Assembly: GCA_029260415.1 (NCBI GenBank)
Contig: JAJDDH010000205.1
Span: 1-5,485, forward strand
DNA: 5,485 nt
Direction: 5' to 3'
Source of the DNA: Phycisphaerales bacterium
GTDB lineage: Bacteria; Planctomycetota; Phycisphaerae; Phycisphaerales; UBA1924
Positions within the stretch are counted from its first letter, which is position 1; each line of letters opens with the position of its first letter. The notes below the pieces were generated by a model. The model worked only from the letters and a program-made list of their open reading frames with translations, did no database searches and was not told the origin of the DNA. This document shows, piece by piece, positions 1 to 5,485 of the stretch. Position numbers and translations under genes: made by a program.

Positions 1-292
1 CGGTCTCGTCGCCGTCCGCGTCGTACCCCCGGTCCGGGACGACCAGCGTCATCGCACCGGGCTCGGCCTCGACGAACTCGGTCGTCTCCAGCAGGTCCGT
101 CTCGATCCGCTCGACCAGCTCCTGCCCACGCATCAGGTTGCGCGACAGATCGTTCGGGTCGGGCAACGCCCGGCTCGCCAGCACCACCGCAGAGCCCATC
201 GCCGCGACCAGCATCGACATCACCGCCAGCGAGACGACCAGCTCGATGAGCGAGAAGCCCGACCGAACCCGTTGTGACGCCCGACCCCTCAT
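1..292 (-). CDS. Prepilin-type N-terminal cleavage/methylation protein (partial, C-terminus off the left edge)
   Basis: About 97 residues are visible, starting MRGRASQRVRSGFSLIELV. A short basic leader ends in Gly12, followed by Phe13 and then Glu17 at mature position +5. This is the classic recognition site for prepilin peptidase (PilD/GspO), which cleaves after the glycine and methylates the phenylalanine. A hydrophobic helix (about residues 13-38) follows, as in type IV pilins and type II secretion pseudopilins. The later part, with many Glu and Asp (VERIETDLLETTEFVEAEPG), is soluble. The ATG overlaps the TGA of the upstream pseudopilin gene in an ATGA arrangement, and a strong GGAGG (304-300) lies 7 bases upstream, inside the end of that gene. 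The pair is therefore almost certainly co-transcribed and probably translationally coupled. Position after a GspH-like gene suggests a GspI/GspJ-type minor pseudopilin, but the visible part does not settle the subtype. Confidence 0.88.
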   Translation of the reverse strand, partial: MRGRASQRVRSGFSLIELVVSLAVMSMLVAAMGSAVVLASRALPDPNDLSRNLMRGQELVERIETDLLETTEFVEAEPGAMTLVVPDRGYDADGDET

Positions 293-801
293 CGCGAGAC
301 CTCCACGCTGCCGCTGATCGCCCCGACCGTGATCACCCGCGTGTGGGCGCCGGCGCGCAGCGTCACCGTCCCCGCGCTGTCCGGGGCGCCGTACATGTCG
401 AACTCGATGGTCGCCGGCTCCGCGTCGGACCCGAAGGCGACGCTCACGAACTCGACGTTGAATCCCTGACGTGACGGGCGGACGATGTACGCCTCGCCCG
501 GGCGCGACGGGTTGTCCATGCCCTCGATCTCGTACTCGGGAACCGCGCCCGCTCGGTAGGTGAACCGTTGCGTCGTGCTCGTCGTCATCGCGTTTCTTCG
601 GGCGAGCTCGAGGTCCGCCGCGAGCATGCGCGCCGCGCCGTCAACACGCTGATACTCGAGGCTGCCGCCGACGCGGGGGATCGCGATCGCCGCCGTGATG
701 CCCAGGATCCCGACGACCAGCAGCACCTCGATCAACGTGAACGCCCGCCGCCCGAGAGCGCGCCGACGACTCACCCGAGATCTTGAAACGCCGATCGTCA
801 C
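289..801 (-). CDS. GspH/FimT-like pseudopilin
   Basis: A complete 170-residue protein. Residues 1-20 are a basic leader (RSRVSRRRALGRRA); cleavage is expected between Ala20 and Phe21 in RRA/FTLIEV, with the conserved Glu25 at +5. Residues 21-43 form the hydrophobic N-terminal helix, followed by a helix with AARMLAADLELARRNAM, typical of GspH/FimT proteins. A beta-rich C-terminal domain ends in TVTLRAGAHTRVITVGAISG, close to the usual end of the GspH fold. Such proteins are minor subunits near the tip of the type II secretion pseudopilus or of a type IV pilus in the cell envelope. The start is GTG at 801, chosen because GAGGG (813-809) lies 7 bases upstream; a second in-frame GTG at codon 10 lacks this. 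The -1 residue is Ala instead of the more usual Gly, which prepilin peptidases tolerate. It overlaps the next pilin gene by four bases. The family is clear; which machine it serves is not, since no ATPase, secretin or major pilin gene is in view. Confidence 0.9.
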   Translation of the reverse strand: MTIGVSRSRVSRRRALGRRAFTLIEVLLVVGILGITAAIAIPRVGGSLEYQRVDGAARMLAADLELARRNAMTTSTTQRFTYRAGAVPEYEIEGMDNPSRPGEAYIVRPSRQGFNVEFVSVAFGSDAEPATIEFDMYGAPDSAGTVTLRAGAHTRVITVGAISGSVEVSR

Positions 802-835
802 CGTTTGTCCCTCACTCGGTCCAAAATCGGCGTTT
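786..835 (-). repeat. 10-bp inverted repeat enclosing the start of the GspH-like gene
   Basis: The arms AAACGCCGAT (786-795) and ATCGGCGTTT (826-835) are perfect reverse complements separated by 30 bases. In the mRNA one arm lies in the leader and the other covers codons 3 to 6, so the ribosome binding site and the GTG codon fall in the loop. It could form a stem-loop that modulates translation initiation. A 10-bp repeat at this spacing can arise by chance in a GC-rich window of this size, so the functional reading is tentative. Confidence 0.3.
809..813 (-). promoter_or_regulatory. Ribosome binding site deciding the GTG start of the GspH-like gene
   Basis: On the minus strand GAGGG is followed by a 7-base spacer and GTG. 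The other two minus-strand genes show the same 7-base spacing (GGAGG at 304-300 and AGGGG at 3906-3902), which supports the GTG start. Confidence 0.65.
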
Positions 836-1089
836 TCAGGCGCCCGGTGAACCCGGGCCCGAGAGAACCGGCGCTCGGCTCACAGCCCCGATAACCCGAG
901 CACCCGCTCGCCGATCTCGCCGCGTTGGTCGCACCGCCCATCCATCAGCGGATACCCCGTTGGGCTTGGCCACCCGACGCGCCGTCACTGCCCGAGAACC
1001 CCGCCCTGCCCGTCCGTCTGTGCGCTCTGCGCGCTCTGTCCGGGCGCGGACGCCCCGGCCCCTCGCCCAGGCGCCCCCGGGACGCGCCG

Positions 1090-1132
1090 AAAAAAGGCCC
1101 AGGCGGCCCGGTCGCCCGCGCTCCAGAGCGCG
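1090..1132 (-). terminator. Possible rho-independent terminator of the 905-residue exported protein gene
   Basis: Reading the minus strand about 45 bases past the stop codon, there is a perfect hairpin CGCGCT-CTGG-AGCGCG (1132-1117). A weaker GGCC/GGCC hairpin with a 5-base loop (1108-1096) comes next and is followed at once by six T residues (1095-1090). The T run is unusual in such GC-rich surroundings. The hairpin that touches the T run has only four base pairs, so this is a modest candidate. Confidence 0.35.
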
Positions 1133-1176
1133 CGACGCCCGCTGCCGCCTGTGGCCCCACCCCCCGAGCGCCCCCG

Positions 1177-3894
1177 CTACCTATCCCGCTCTGGGCACCC
1201 CTCCGCGAACAGGGTCAGGAACTCGACCACGTCGCTGAAGTCGAACTGCCCAAACGGCGCGGCACAGTCCACCCTCGGATCCATCGACGCGAACGCGGTC
1301 AGGAACGCGATGACGTCGCTGAAGTCCAGCTGCCCGAACGGCTCAGCCAGGTCCGCGGGGCACCCGTCCCACCCGCCCGCCGACGAGGGCGCCGTGAAGC
1401 AGTACACCTGCGAGCAGCACTCCTCCAGGTCCTGCGTGTGGATGCTCACGCGGACGCAGTAGTCCTGGCCGGGCGTCAGCGTCCCCATGTCGATCTTGAT
1501 CGGCCCGCTGACCGCGTTCGGAAGCAGCGTGGGCAGGTCCACGTACTCGGGCGAGATCGTGAAGGTCCCCGCCGGGTCGGGCACGATGAACACGTGCTCA
1601 ACCACGTCGGGCGTCATGTTCTGGACCGTGAACGTCAGCGAGTAGTTCAGCAGATCCGGGCTCGGGCCCACCAGCGACACCTCGCTCAGCACCAGGCAGT
1701 CACAGTCGGGCAGCTCGATGCACGCGTCGATCGTGCAGCATTCCTCCAGGAACTCGTCGGCCAGCGCGATGTGCAGCGGATAGCACGCCAGCGTGTCGTC
1801 GTCCGGGCAGATCCTGACCGTCACCGGGCCCGACGTCTGCCCGCTGGGCACGACGCTGGGCAGCGTCACCAGGTTCGGCGTCACGTTTGGGTCCGTGATC
1901 AGGATGTACTTCACCCCCACGCCCGAGTTGTTCGTGAACGTGAACGTGTAGTCGTAGCACCCGGTCCACCCGTCGGGACCACCCACACAATCGACGCGCT
2001 CCTCGTTCAGCTCGCCGCAGGGCTCGGGGCACGAGACCTCCACGTCGCCCTGCTGCCACTTGTCGTGGAAGGTCAGGTTCTGGTCGAAATCCACCCAGAT
2101 GCCGGTCGCGGGCGTGCCGCCCGAGAACGGCAGCCCGATGATGCCGTAGACGTACGTCGGGGGCCCGTTGATGTAGTCGGCGGTGCTCCAGACGTTGACC
2201 AGCGCGTTGGTGGTATCAAAGTCGTAGTCCACGCCGCCCGAGCTGGAGTTGGGAGCGCCGTTCTCACCCACCTGGAACGCGTTGGGCGAGGGGACCCACG
2301 CCCGCAGCGCCGCGTCGTAGCAGAACTCAAGCACGCGGCTCTCGTGCGCGTCCGAGATCGTGTCGTTGGTCATGCTCCGCTCACCCACGAGCATGCAGCA
2401 GTCTGGCGAGAAGCTCAGGTCGGAGATCGGGCTAGACGTCCCGAACGGGCCCGACCCGATGAACGGGGAGTTCACCATGTCGATCTCGAGCTGCTCGGTG
2501 CCCGGGATGAACTCGCCCGCGTTGGGGCCCGAGTCCACCAGATCGACCGACCAGACCTCGTTGCCCACGGGCTCGACGACGCCCGTCGACGTCGGGCAGT
2601 TCTGCTCGCGCCAGACGCTGTAGTACAGGCGCCCGCCGCTGGTCGCCACCGCCCAGACGCGCTGGCCCCGACCCGTGGTCGGGTGGGCCTCCATGGGCAC
2701 GAAGCCGGGCAGGTCGCCGGCCTCGGGCGCGCCGCCCGCGCCCACGAGCCCCGTCGCGTGCTTGTACGTGCTCAGCGCCGTGCCGGACGTGTCGAGCCGG
2801 TAGATCCGCCCGTCCTCGTGGTTGGACACGTACAGGTTGCGAGTCGCGCAATCGAAGCAGATGTTGCCCAGGCCCGGGTACGACTCGGACCCGTTGGCGG
2901 GGTACGCCCCCCCGACGTACGCCGGGTCGGACTGGTTGGGCAGCGCCGTCAGGAACGAGGCGACACCGGTGCTGGTGCTGACCTTGTAGATCGAGCCCGG
3001 GCGCCCGCTCGGGTTGGCCGCGTTGGCCGAGACCATGCCCAGGGCGTCACCCGGGGTGATCGGGCCGTTGCATTCGTTGAAGCTGTCACCGTACGCGGAG
3101 CTGTGGGCGACGTAGATGTTCCCGTCATCGTCGAGCGCCACGCCGAAGACGCTGCCAAGATCTGTCCACGACCAGTTGGTGCTGTTTGACAGCGAGTAGA
3201 ACGGCGCCGCGAACCAGTTCGAGCCGATCGGCGCCGAGCCCTGGCTGCTGATGTCGATGACCTCGAGCGAGCTCAGCCCCCCCACCGCGCCCTGACGCGT
3301 GACCGTCGCCACCGCGCCCGGGAAGCCCGTGAAGTCCGGCGCCTTGCCGCAACAGTCGTCGCACTCGCCCGGCTCGGGCGGGCAGGGCTCGCCCTCGCAC
3401 GTGATCAGGAACTCTCCCTGCCAGCAGATGTCGATCCCCGAGCCGATCTGGATCAGGTACTCCTGCCCGCAGACCACGTCGAACATCACCTCGCCCTGCG
3501 GGGAGCAGGAGTCGTCATCGCAGGCGATGGCGCCTGCGCCGCCGGGCGCCGGGCACGCGCACCCGTTGTACACCGCGAGCTTCGAGTCGCCCATCGTCAG
3601 CCCGCACGTCGAGACCGTCGCGATGCCGGTGCACGGCGCGGTCCAGCAGTACCACAGGTCGAAGAAGATCGCCGGCCCGACCGGGCTGTTGGCGCAGGCG
3701 GTGTTGTTCTGCCCCTCAGCGCCCGTCGTCGCGGCGCAGTTGTCGAACGGGAAGAAGCCCGTGCCCGCGATCGCCTGGGGCGTCGCGCACGAATCGTTGG
3801 CGGGCTGCGCCAAGGCTTGGGTGACGAGACCGGACACGCACGCGACGACAGCCAGCGGCACGAGGCCGCCCGACCGGGAAGTGATGCGACGCAT
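1177..3894 (-). CDS. Large cysteine-rich exported protein with propeller-like region, tandem Ig-like domains and degenerate dockerin-type tail
   Basis: A 905-residue protein of unknown function. Residues 1-29 are a Sec signal peptide (basic start, hydrophobic core, ALA before Gln30). Residues 30-168 form a cysteine-rich beta domain (IFFDLWYCWTAPCTG, DSKLAVYNGC, CDDDSC, CGQEYLIQIG) of a type frequent in exported Phycisphaerae proteins and resembling PPC-like domains. Residues about 190-615 look like a beta-propeller, with blade-like stretches such as VFGVALDDDGNIYVAHSS (249-266), NLYVSNHEDGRIYRLD (353-368) and RVWAVATSGGRLYYSVW (412-428). Two Ig-like domains follow (about 646-730 and 747-835), both closing with LEECC. 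Residues 845-900 carry two dockerin-like units. About 43 cysteines suggest many disulfides outside the cytoplasm. The ATG start has AGGGG 7 bases upstream and sits directly before the signal peptide. The long frame antisense to it (925-3189) has none of these signals. Surface display or attachment is inferred; no catalytic motif was recognised. Confidence 0.9.
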   Translation of the reverse strand: MRRITSRSGGLVPLAVVACVSGLVTQALAQPANDSCATPQAIAGTGFFPFDNCAATTGAEGQNNTACANSPVGPAIFFDLWYCWTAPCTGIATVSTCGLTMGDSKLAVYNGCACPAPGGAGAIACDDDSCSPQGEVMFDVVCGQEYLIQIGSGIDICWQGEFLITCEGEPCPPEPGECDDCCGKAPDFTGFPGAVATVTRQGAVGGLSSLEVIDISSQGSAPIGSNWFAAPFYSLSNSTNWSWTDLGSVFGVALDDDGNIYVAHSSAYGDSFNECNGPITPGDALGMVSANAANPSGRPGSIYKVSTSTGVASFLTALPNQSDPAYVGGAYPANGSESYPGLGNICFDCATRNLYVSNHEDGRIYRLDTSGTALSTYKHATGLVGAGGAPEAGDLPGFVPMEAHPTTGRGQRVWAVATSGGRLYYSVWREQNCPTSTGVVEPVGNEVWSVDLVDSGPNAGEFIPGTEQLEIDMVNSPFIGSGPFGTSSPISDLSFSPDCCMLVGERSMTNDTISDAHESRVLEFCYDAALRAWVPSPNAFQVGENGAPNSSSGGVDYDFDTTNALVNVWSTADYINGPPTYVYGIIGLPFSGGTPATGIWVDFDQNLTFHDKWQQGDVEVSCPEPCGELNEERVDCVGGPDGWTGCYDYTFTFTNNSGVGVKYILITDPNVTPNLVTLPSVVPSGQTSGPVTVRICPDDDTLACYPLHIALADEFLEECCTIDACIELPDCDCLVLSEVSLVGPSPDLLNYSLTFTVQNMTPDVVEHVFIVPDPAGTFTISPEYVDLPTLLPNAVSGPIKIDMGTLTPGQDYCVRVSIHTQDLEECCSQVYCFTAPSSAGGWDGCPADLAEPFGQLDFSDVIAFLTAFASMDPRVDCAAPFGQFDFSDVVEFLTLFAEGCPERDR
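1207..1344 (-). repeat. Two 54-bp direct repeats encoding the dockerin-like units
   Basis: Segments 1207-1260 and 1291-1344 match at 45 of 54 bases by hand alignment, with a period of 84 bases (28 codons, in frame). They encode EPFGQLDFSDVIAFLTAF (851-868) and APFGQFDFSDVVEFLTLF (879-896). Dockerins are built from two such calcium-binding helix units. Here the first ligand positions normally supplied by a DGDG-type loop are replaced by AEPFG/AAPFG, while the later Asp residues (LDFSD, FDFSD) remain. The tail is inferred to anchor or sort the protein at the cell surface, but calcium binding looks weakened. Confidence 0.8.
1389..1959 (-). repeat. Tandem Ig-like domains within the exported protein
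   Basis: Residues about 646-730 and 747-835 align as two copies of one beta-sandwich domain. Each begins with an aromatic strand (YDYTFTFTNNS versus LNYSLTFTVQNM), then a strand ending in a DP turn (VKYILITDP versus VEHVFIVPDP), a proline-rich stretch before SGP (VVPSGQTSGP versus LLPNAVSGP), and a closing segment with LEECC and a further cysteine (EFLEECCTIDAC versus QDLEECCSQVYC). The copies are divergent at protein level, pointing to an old duplication. Their role is probably structural spacing or binding. Confidence 0.6.
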
Positions 3895-3934
3895 TGTGAG
3901 TCCCCTGCACGCCGGCGCCAGAAACGCGCCGCGC

Positions 3935-3964
3935 CCGCGCTCCCGTCACGACGGGACAGCGCGG
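3935..3964 (-). promoter_or_regulatory. Strong stem-loop in the 5' leader of the 905-residue protein mRNA
   Basis: On the minus strand CCGCGC, a 2-base bulge (TG), TCCCGT, the loop CGTG, ACGGGA and GCGCGG form a 12-bp stem. With the predicted promoter (3978-4004) transcription would begin near 3971, placing this stem within about 10 bases of the mRNA 5' end and about 40 bases ahead of the start codon. It has no T run after it on either strand, so it is not an ordinary terminator. A 5' stem that protects mRNA from decay, as known for ompA mRNA in Escherichia coli, is one reading; an inverted repeat bound by a regulator is another. The ribosome binding site lies outside the stem. Confidence 0.5.
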
Positions 3965-3977
3965 TTATCGGCTCTGA

Positions 3978-4004
3978 TTTATGCCGACACTCATCGGTTG
4001 TCAA
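3978..4004 (-). promoter_or_regulatory. Sigma70-type promoter candidate for the 905-residue exported protein
   Basis: The minus strand has a perfect -35 box TTGACA (4004-3999) and a -10-like CATAAA (3983-3978, 4 of 6 matches) with a 15-base spacer. An alternative -10, TAAATC, at a 17-base spacer matches 3 of 6. The location in the only AT-rich stretch of the window, 84 bases before the ATG, supports it. The short spacer lowers confidence. Confidence 0.45.
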
Positions 4005-4005
4005 T

Positions 4006-4016
4006 ACAATTATTGT
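4006..4016. promoter_or_regulatory. Palindrome ACAAT-T-ATTGT, possible operator
   Basis: An 11-base palindrome lies 1 base upstream of the minus-strand -35 box and overlaps the best plus-strand -10 candidate (TACAAT). A partly overlapping TTGT-CAAT-ACAA (3998-4009) supplies another inverted half-site pair. A dimeric regulator bound here could affect both divergent genes. Being short and AT-rich, it could equally be promoter composition; no specific regulator is recognised. Confidence 0.25.
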
Positions 4017-4160
4017 GTACGGCTCTCGTTCGTCGTGACCCAATCCCGTACGCCCGGGGCGCCCGCCCGACGCCCGTACCCTTCAGGTGTCGGCGGCTCG
4101 CGTTCGCCCCAACGCGCCCACCCCGTGTACAACCAACGCATGAGCCCGGACCAGAGAACA

Positions 4161-4165
4161 GAGGA
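4161..4165 (+). promoter_or_regulatory. Ribosome binding site deciding the start of the M14 peptidase
   Basis: GAGGA sits 6 bases before the ATG at 4172. A second in-frame ATG at 4181 would leave 15 bases, which is too long, so the first ATG is preferred. Confidence 0.65.
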
Positions 4166-4171
4166 AACCGC

Positions 4172-5485
4172 ATGGCGCCGATGAGATCACTCGTACTCTG
4201 CCTCGCCGCCGTCTGCTTGGCCACCACCCCGAGCCCCGCGTCGAGCCAGCCGGACGGCGCCACCCAACCCGTCGCCGAGTCCCCCGCCCAAGCCCCCGAC
4301 CCGACGCCGCCAGAGCTTCTCACCACCGCCGAATCCAGCGACTACACCCGCACCGCGTCCCACCAGCAGGTCATGGACCTGTGCGCCCAGCTCGCCAGCG
4401 CCTCCGACCGCATCACCCTCGACTCCATGGGCGCCTCGGCTCAGGGGCGCGACATCCCGCTGCTCATCCTCGCCGACCCGCCCATCGACAACGCCGAGAG
4501 CGCCCGCAAGTCCGGCAAGCTCGTCGTCTTCCTCTTCGGCAACATCCACGCGGGCGAGGTCTGCGGCAAGGAAGCCCTCCTCATGCTCGCCCGCGACCTG
4601 GGCCTGGGCGACCGCTCCGACATCCTCGACGATCTCGTCCTGCTCATCGCCCCCCTCTACAACCCCGATGGCAACGACGCGTTCGACCCGTCCAACCGCC
4701 CGGGCCAGCTCGGCCCCATCGAGATGGGCGAGCGCGAGAACGCCGCGGGCCTCGACCTCAACCGCGACTACGTCAAGCTCGAAGCCCCCGAGACCCGCGC
4801 CCTCACGAAGCTGCTCACGCAGTGGGACCCGCAGCTTACCGTCGACACCCACACCACCAACGGGTCCCACCACCGCTACCTCATCACCTACATGGGGCCC
4901 CGCCACCCCGCGGGCGATCCCGAGGTCGTCGCCTTCACCCGCGACACCCTCCTCCCCGCCATCGACACCCGCTTCGAGGACCAGACGGACTGGGATTCGT
5001 TCTTCTACGGCAACTTCAGCGACAACCACACCAAGTGGACCACCTACCCCGCCGAGCCCCGCTACGGCGCCGCCAGCCGCGGGCTCCGCAACCGCCTCTC
5101 CATCCTCTCCGAGGCCTACAGCTACGCGCCCTACAAGGACCGCGTCCTGGGCACGCTCGCCTTCTGCGAGGCCATCCTGCACGAAGCCGCGCAGCGGAAG
5201 GACGAGATCAGGAAGCTCGTCAAGGACGCCGACCAGCGCACGATCGACGCGGGCAGGGACCCCACCGACGACGACACCGTCGCCCTGCGCATCGAGGCGA
5301 AACCCTTCAAGGACAAGGTCACCGTCCTGGGCTACGACGAGTACGACGACGAGGGGAACCGGACCGACTGGACCGGCGATGAAGCCGAGCAGGACTACGA
5401 GGTCGAGCTCATCAACGACTTCGCCGCGACGCTCAGCGTCAAACGCGCCTTCGCCTACGTCTTCCCCGAAGAGCTCACCGCCATC
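4172..5485 (+). CDS. Exported M14-family zinc carboxypeptidase (partial, C-terminus off the right edge)
   Basis: 438 residues are visible with no stop before the edge. It starts MAPMRSLVLCLAAVCLATTP, a Sec signal peptide of about 25 residues, then a Pro/Ala-rich linker to about residue 48. The M14 metallopeptidase domain follows. Zinc ligands are His126 and Glu129 in GNIHAGEVCGKEALL and His227 in TVDTHTTNG. NPDG lies at 164-167, Asn197-Arg198 in LDLNRDY match the carboxylate-binding NR pair of carboxypeptidase A, and Glu314 in LSEAYSY fits the catalytic glutamate. All key residues are present, so an active enzyme that removes C-terminal residues from peptides outside the cytoplasm is expected. 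Its substrate is unknown, and some M14 members act on cell-wall peptides. After about residue 345 an acidic region continues (YDEYDDEGNRTDW) into what looks like an extra C-terminal beta domain (DYEVELIND, SVKRAFAYVFP). The gene is divergent from the large exported protein. Confidence 0.93.
   Translation, partial: MAPMRSLVLCLAAVCLATTPSPASSQPDGATQPVAESPAQAPDPTPPELLTTAESSDYTRTASHQQVMDLCAQLASASDRITLDSMGASAQGRDIPLLILADPPIDNAESARKSGKLVVFLFGNIHAGEVCGKEALLMLARDLGLGDRSDILDDLVLLIAPLYNPDGNDAFDPSNRPGQLGPIEMGERENAAGLDLNRDYVKLEAPETRALTKLLTQWDPQLTVDTHTTNGSHHRYLITYMGPRHPAGDPEVVAFTRDTLLPAIDTRFEDQTDWDSFFYGNFSDNHTKWTTYPAEPRYGAASRGLRNRLSILSEAYSYAPYKDRVLGTLAFCEAILHEAAQRKDEIRKLVKDADQRTIDAGRDPTDDDTVALRIEAKPFKDKVTVLGYDEYDDEGNRTDWTGDEAEQDYEVELINDFAATLSVKRAFAYVFPEELTAI

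Larger units (their letters stand above)
802..1176. other. Intergenic region without a convincing gene
   Basis: This 375-base stretch lies between the stop of the 905-residue exported protein and the start of the pilin genes, all on the minus strand. Open frames here translate to low-complexity Arg/Pro/Gly/Ala-rich sequence without start signals or domains, so I call no gene. It holds a possible terminator for the upstream gene (1090-1132) and two GC-rich hairpins: GCCCGG with CCGGGC around a 5-base loop (842-858), and CCGGGCG with CGCCCCGG around CGGA with one bulge (1040-1058). A promoter for the pilin genes is expected here, but I cannot point to a good -35/-10 pair. Confidence 0.6.
3895..4171. 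other. Divergent intergenic region with AT-rich island
   Basis: This 277-base region separates the minus-strand exported protein gene from the plus-strand peptidase gene and must carry both promoters unless the peptidase has an internal start. Around 3965-4020 the sequence turns AT-rich in an otherwise GC-rich window. The minus-strand promoter and its leader hairpin are listed separately. For the plus strand, TACAAT (4005-4010) is a good -10 match, but no acceptable -35 stands before it, and it would imply a leader of about 150 bases. I see no gene here; the short frame from 4140 to 4184 lacks a ribosome binding site. Confidence 0.55.

Noticed and set aside
842..858. GCCCGG/CCGGGC hairpin considered as a terminator
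   Set aside because: There is no T run after it on either strand and the stem is only 6 bp; such hairpins are common in GC-rich DNA.
945..1160. Small minus-strand frame of 71 codons between the exported protein and pilin genes
   Set aside because: It is low-complexity Arg/Gly/Ala/Pro sequence and overlaps the terminator-like structures; nothing supports translation.
925..3189. Long plus-strand open frame (754 codons) antisense to the exported protein gene
   Set aside because: Its translation is Arg/Val/His/Ala-rich without signal peptide, domains or ribosome binding site. It is the expected by-product of GC-rich codon use in the minus-strand gene, which has a signal peptide and recognisable domains.
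4011..4016. TATTGT as a plus-strand -10 box for the peptidase gene
   Set aside because: It matches only 4 of 6 positions and no -35-like sequence lies 16 to 18 bases upstream.
4140..4184. 14-codon upstream frame whose TGA overlaps the second ATG of the peptidase gene (ATGA)
   Set aside because: The arrangement resembles translational coupling, but no ribosome binding site precedes the ATG at 4140, and the peptidase has its own good site for the ATG at 4172.
4187..5182. Minus-strand frame of 331 codons antisense to the M14 peptidase
   Set aside because: It is Gly/Val/Glu-rich with no recognisable motif and mirrors the codon bias of the real gene.
4381..5382. Plus-strand frame of 333 codons overlapping the M14 peptidase
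   Set aside because: It is Arg/Pro/His-rich low-complexity sequence in another frame; the frame starting at 4172 contains all M14 zinc and catalytic motifs.

Overview
The window is very GC-rich and looks like a chromosomal piece of a planctomycete, most likely of the class Phycisphaerae. The strongest taxonomic clue is the C-terminus of the large central protein. It carries two copies of an 'EPFGQLDFSDVIAFL'-type unit, the degenerate dockerin-like tail (often annotated as GC-type dockerin) that ends many exported Phycisphaerae proteins. The prepilin genes with RRA/FTLIE or G/FSLIE processing sites and the large M14 peptidase fit the same group. This assignment is inferred from sequence style and not from a database search.

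Layout, left to right. Positions 1-801 hold two overlapping minus-strand genes for type IV prepilin-like proteins. The upstream one (801-289) is a complete GspH/FimT-type pseudopilin with a GTG start. The downstream one (292-1) begins inside its stop codon (ATGA overlap) and runs off the left edge. Positions 802-1176 hold no convincing gene, only a possible terminator and hairpins. Positions 1177-3894 (minus) encode a 905-residue, cysteine-rich exported protein: signal peptide, cysteine-rich beta domain, beta-propeller-like middle, two tandem Ig-like domains and the dockerin-like tail. Positions 3895-4171 are a divergent intergenic region with an AT-rich island, a minus-strand promoter candidate and a strong hairpin near the predicted 5' end of the mRNA. 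From 4172 to the right edge (plus) lies an exported M14 zinc carboxypeptidase, open at its C-terminus.

The common theme is the cell surface and secretion: two pseudopilin-like proteins that could belong to a type II secretion or type IV pilus system, one large exported protein with an anchoring-type tail, and one exported peptidase. Nothing in the window shows directly that they work together. The peptidase is divergent from the others, and the 905-residue gene is separated from the pilin pair by 375 bases. I see no RNA genes, mobile elements, CRISPR arrays or clear signs of horizontal transfer, and I do not see a convincing new defence or biosynthetic system. The points worth a second look are the cysteine-rich modular exported protein of unknown function and the structured leaders and promoter region.
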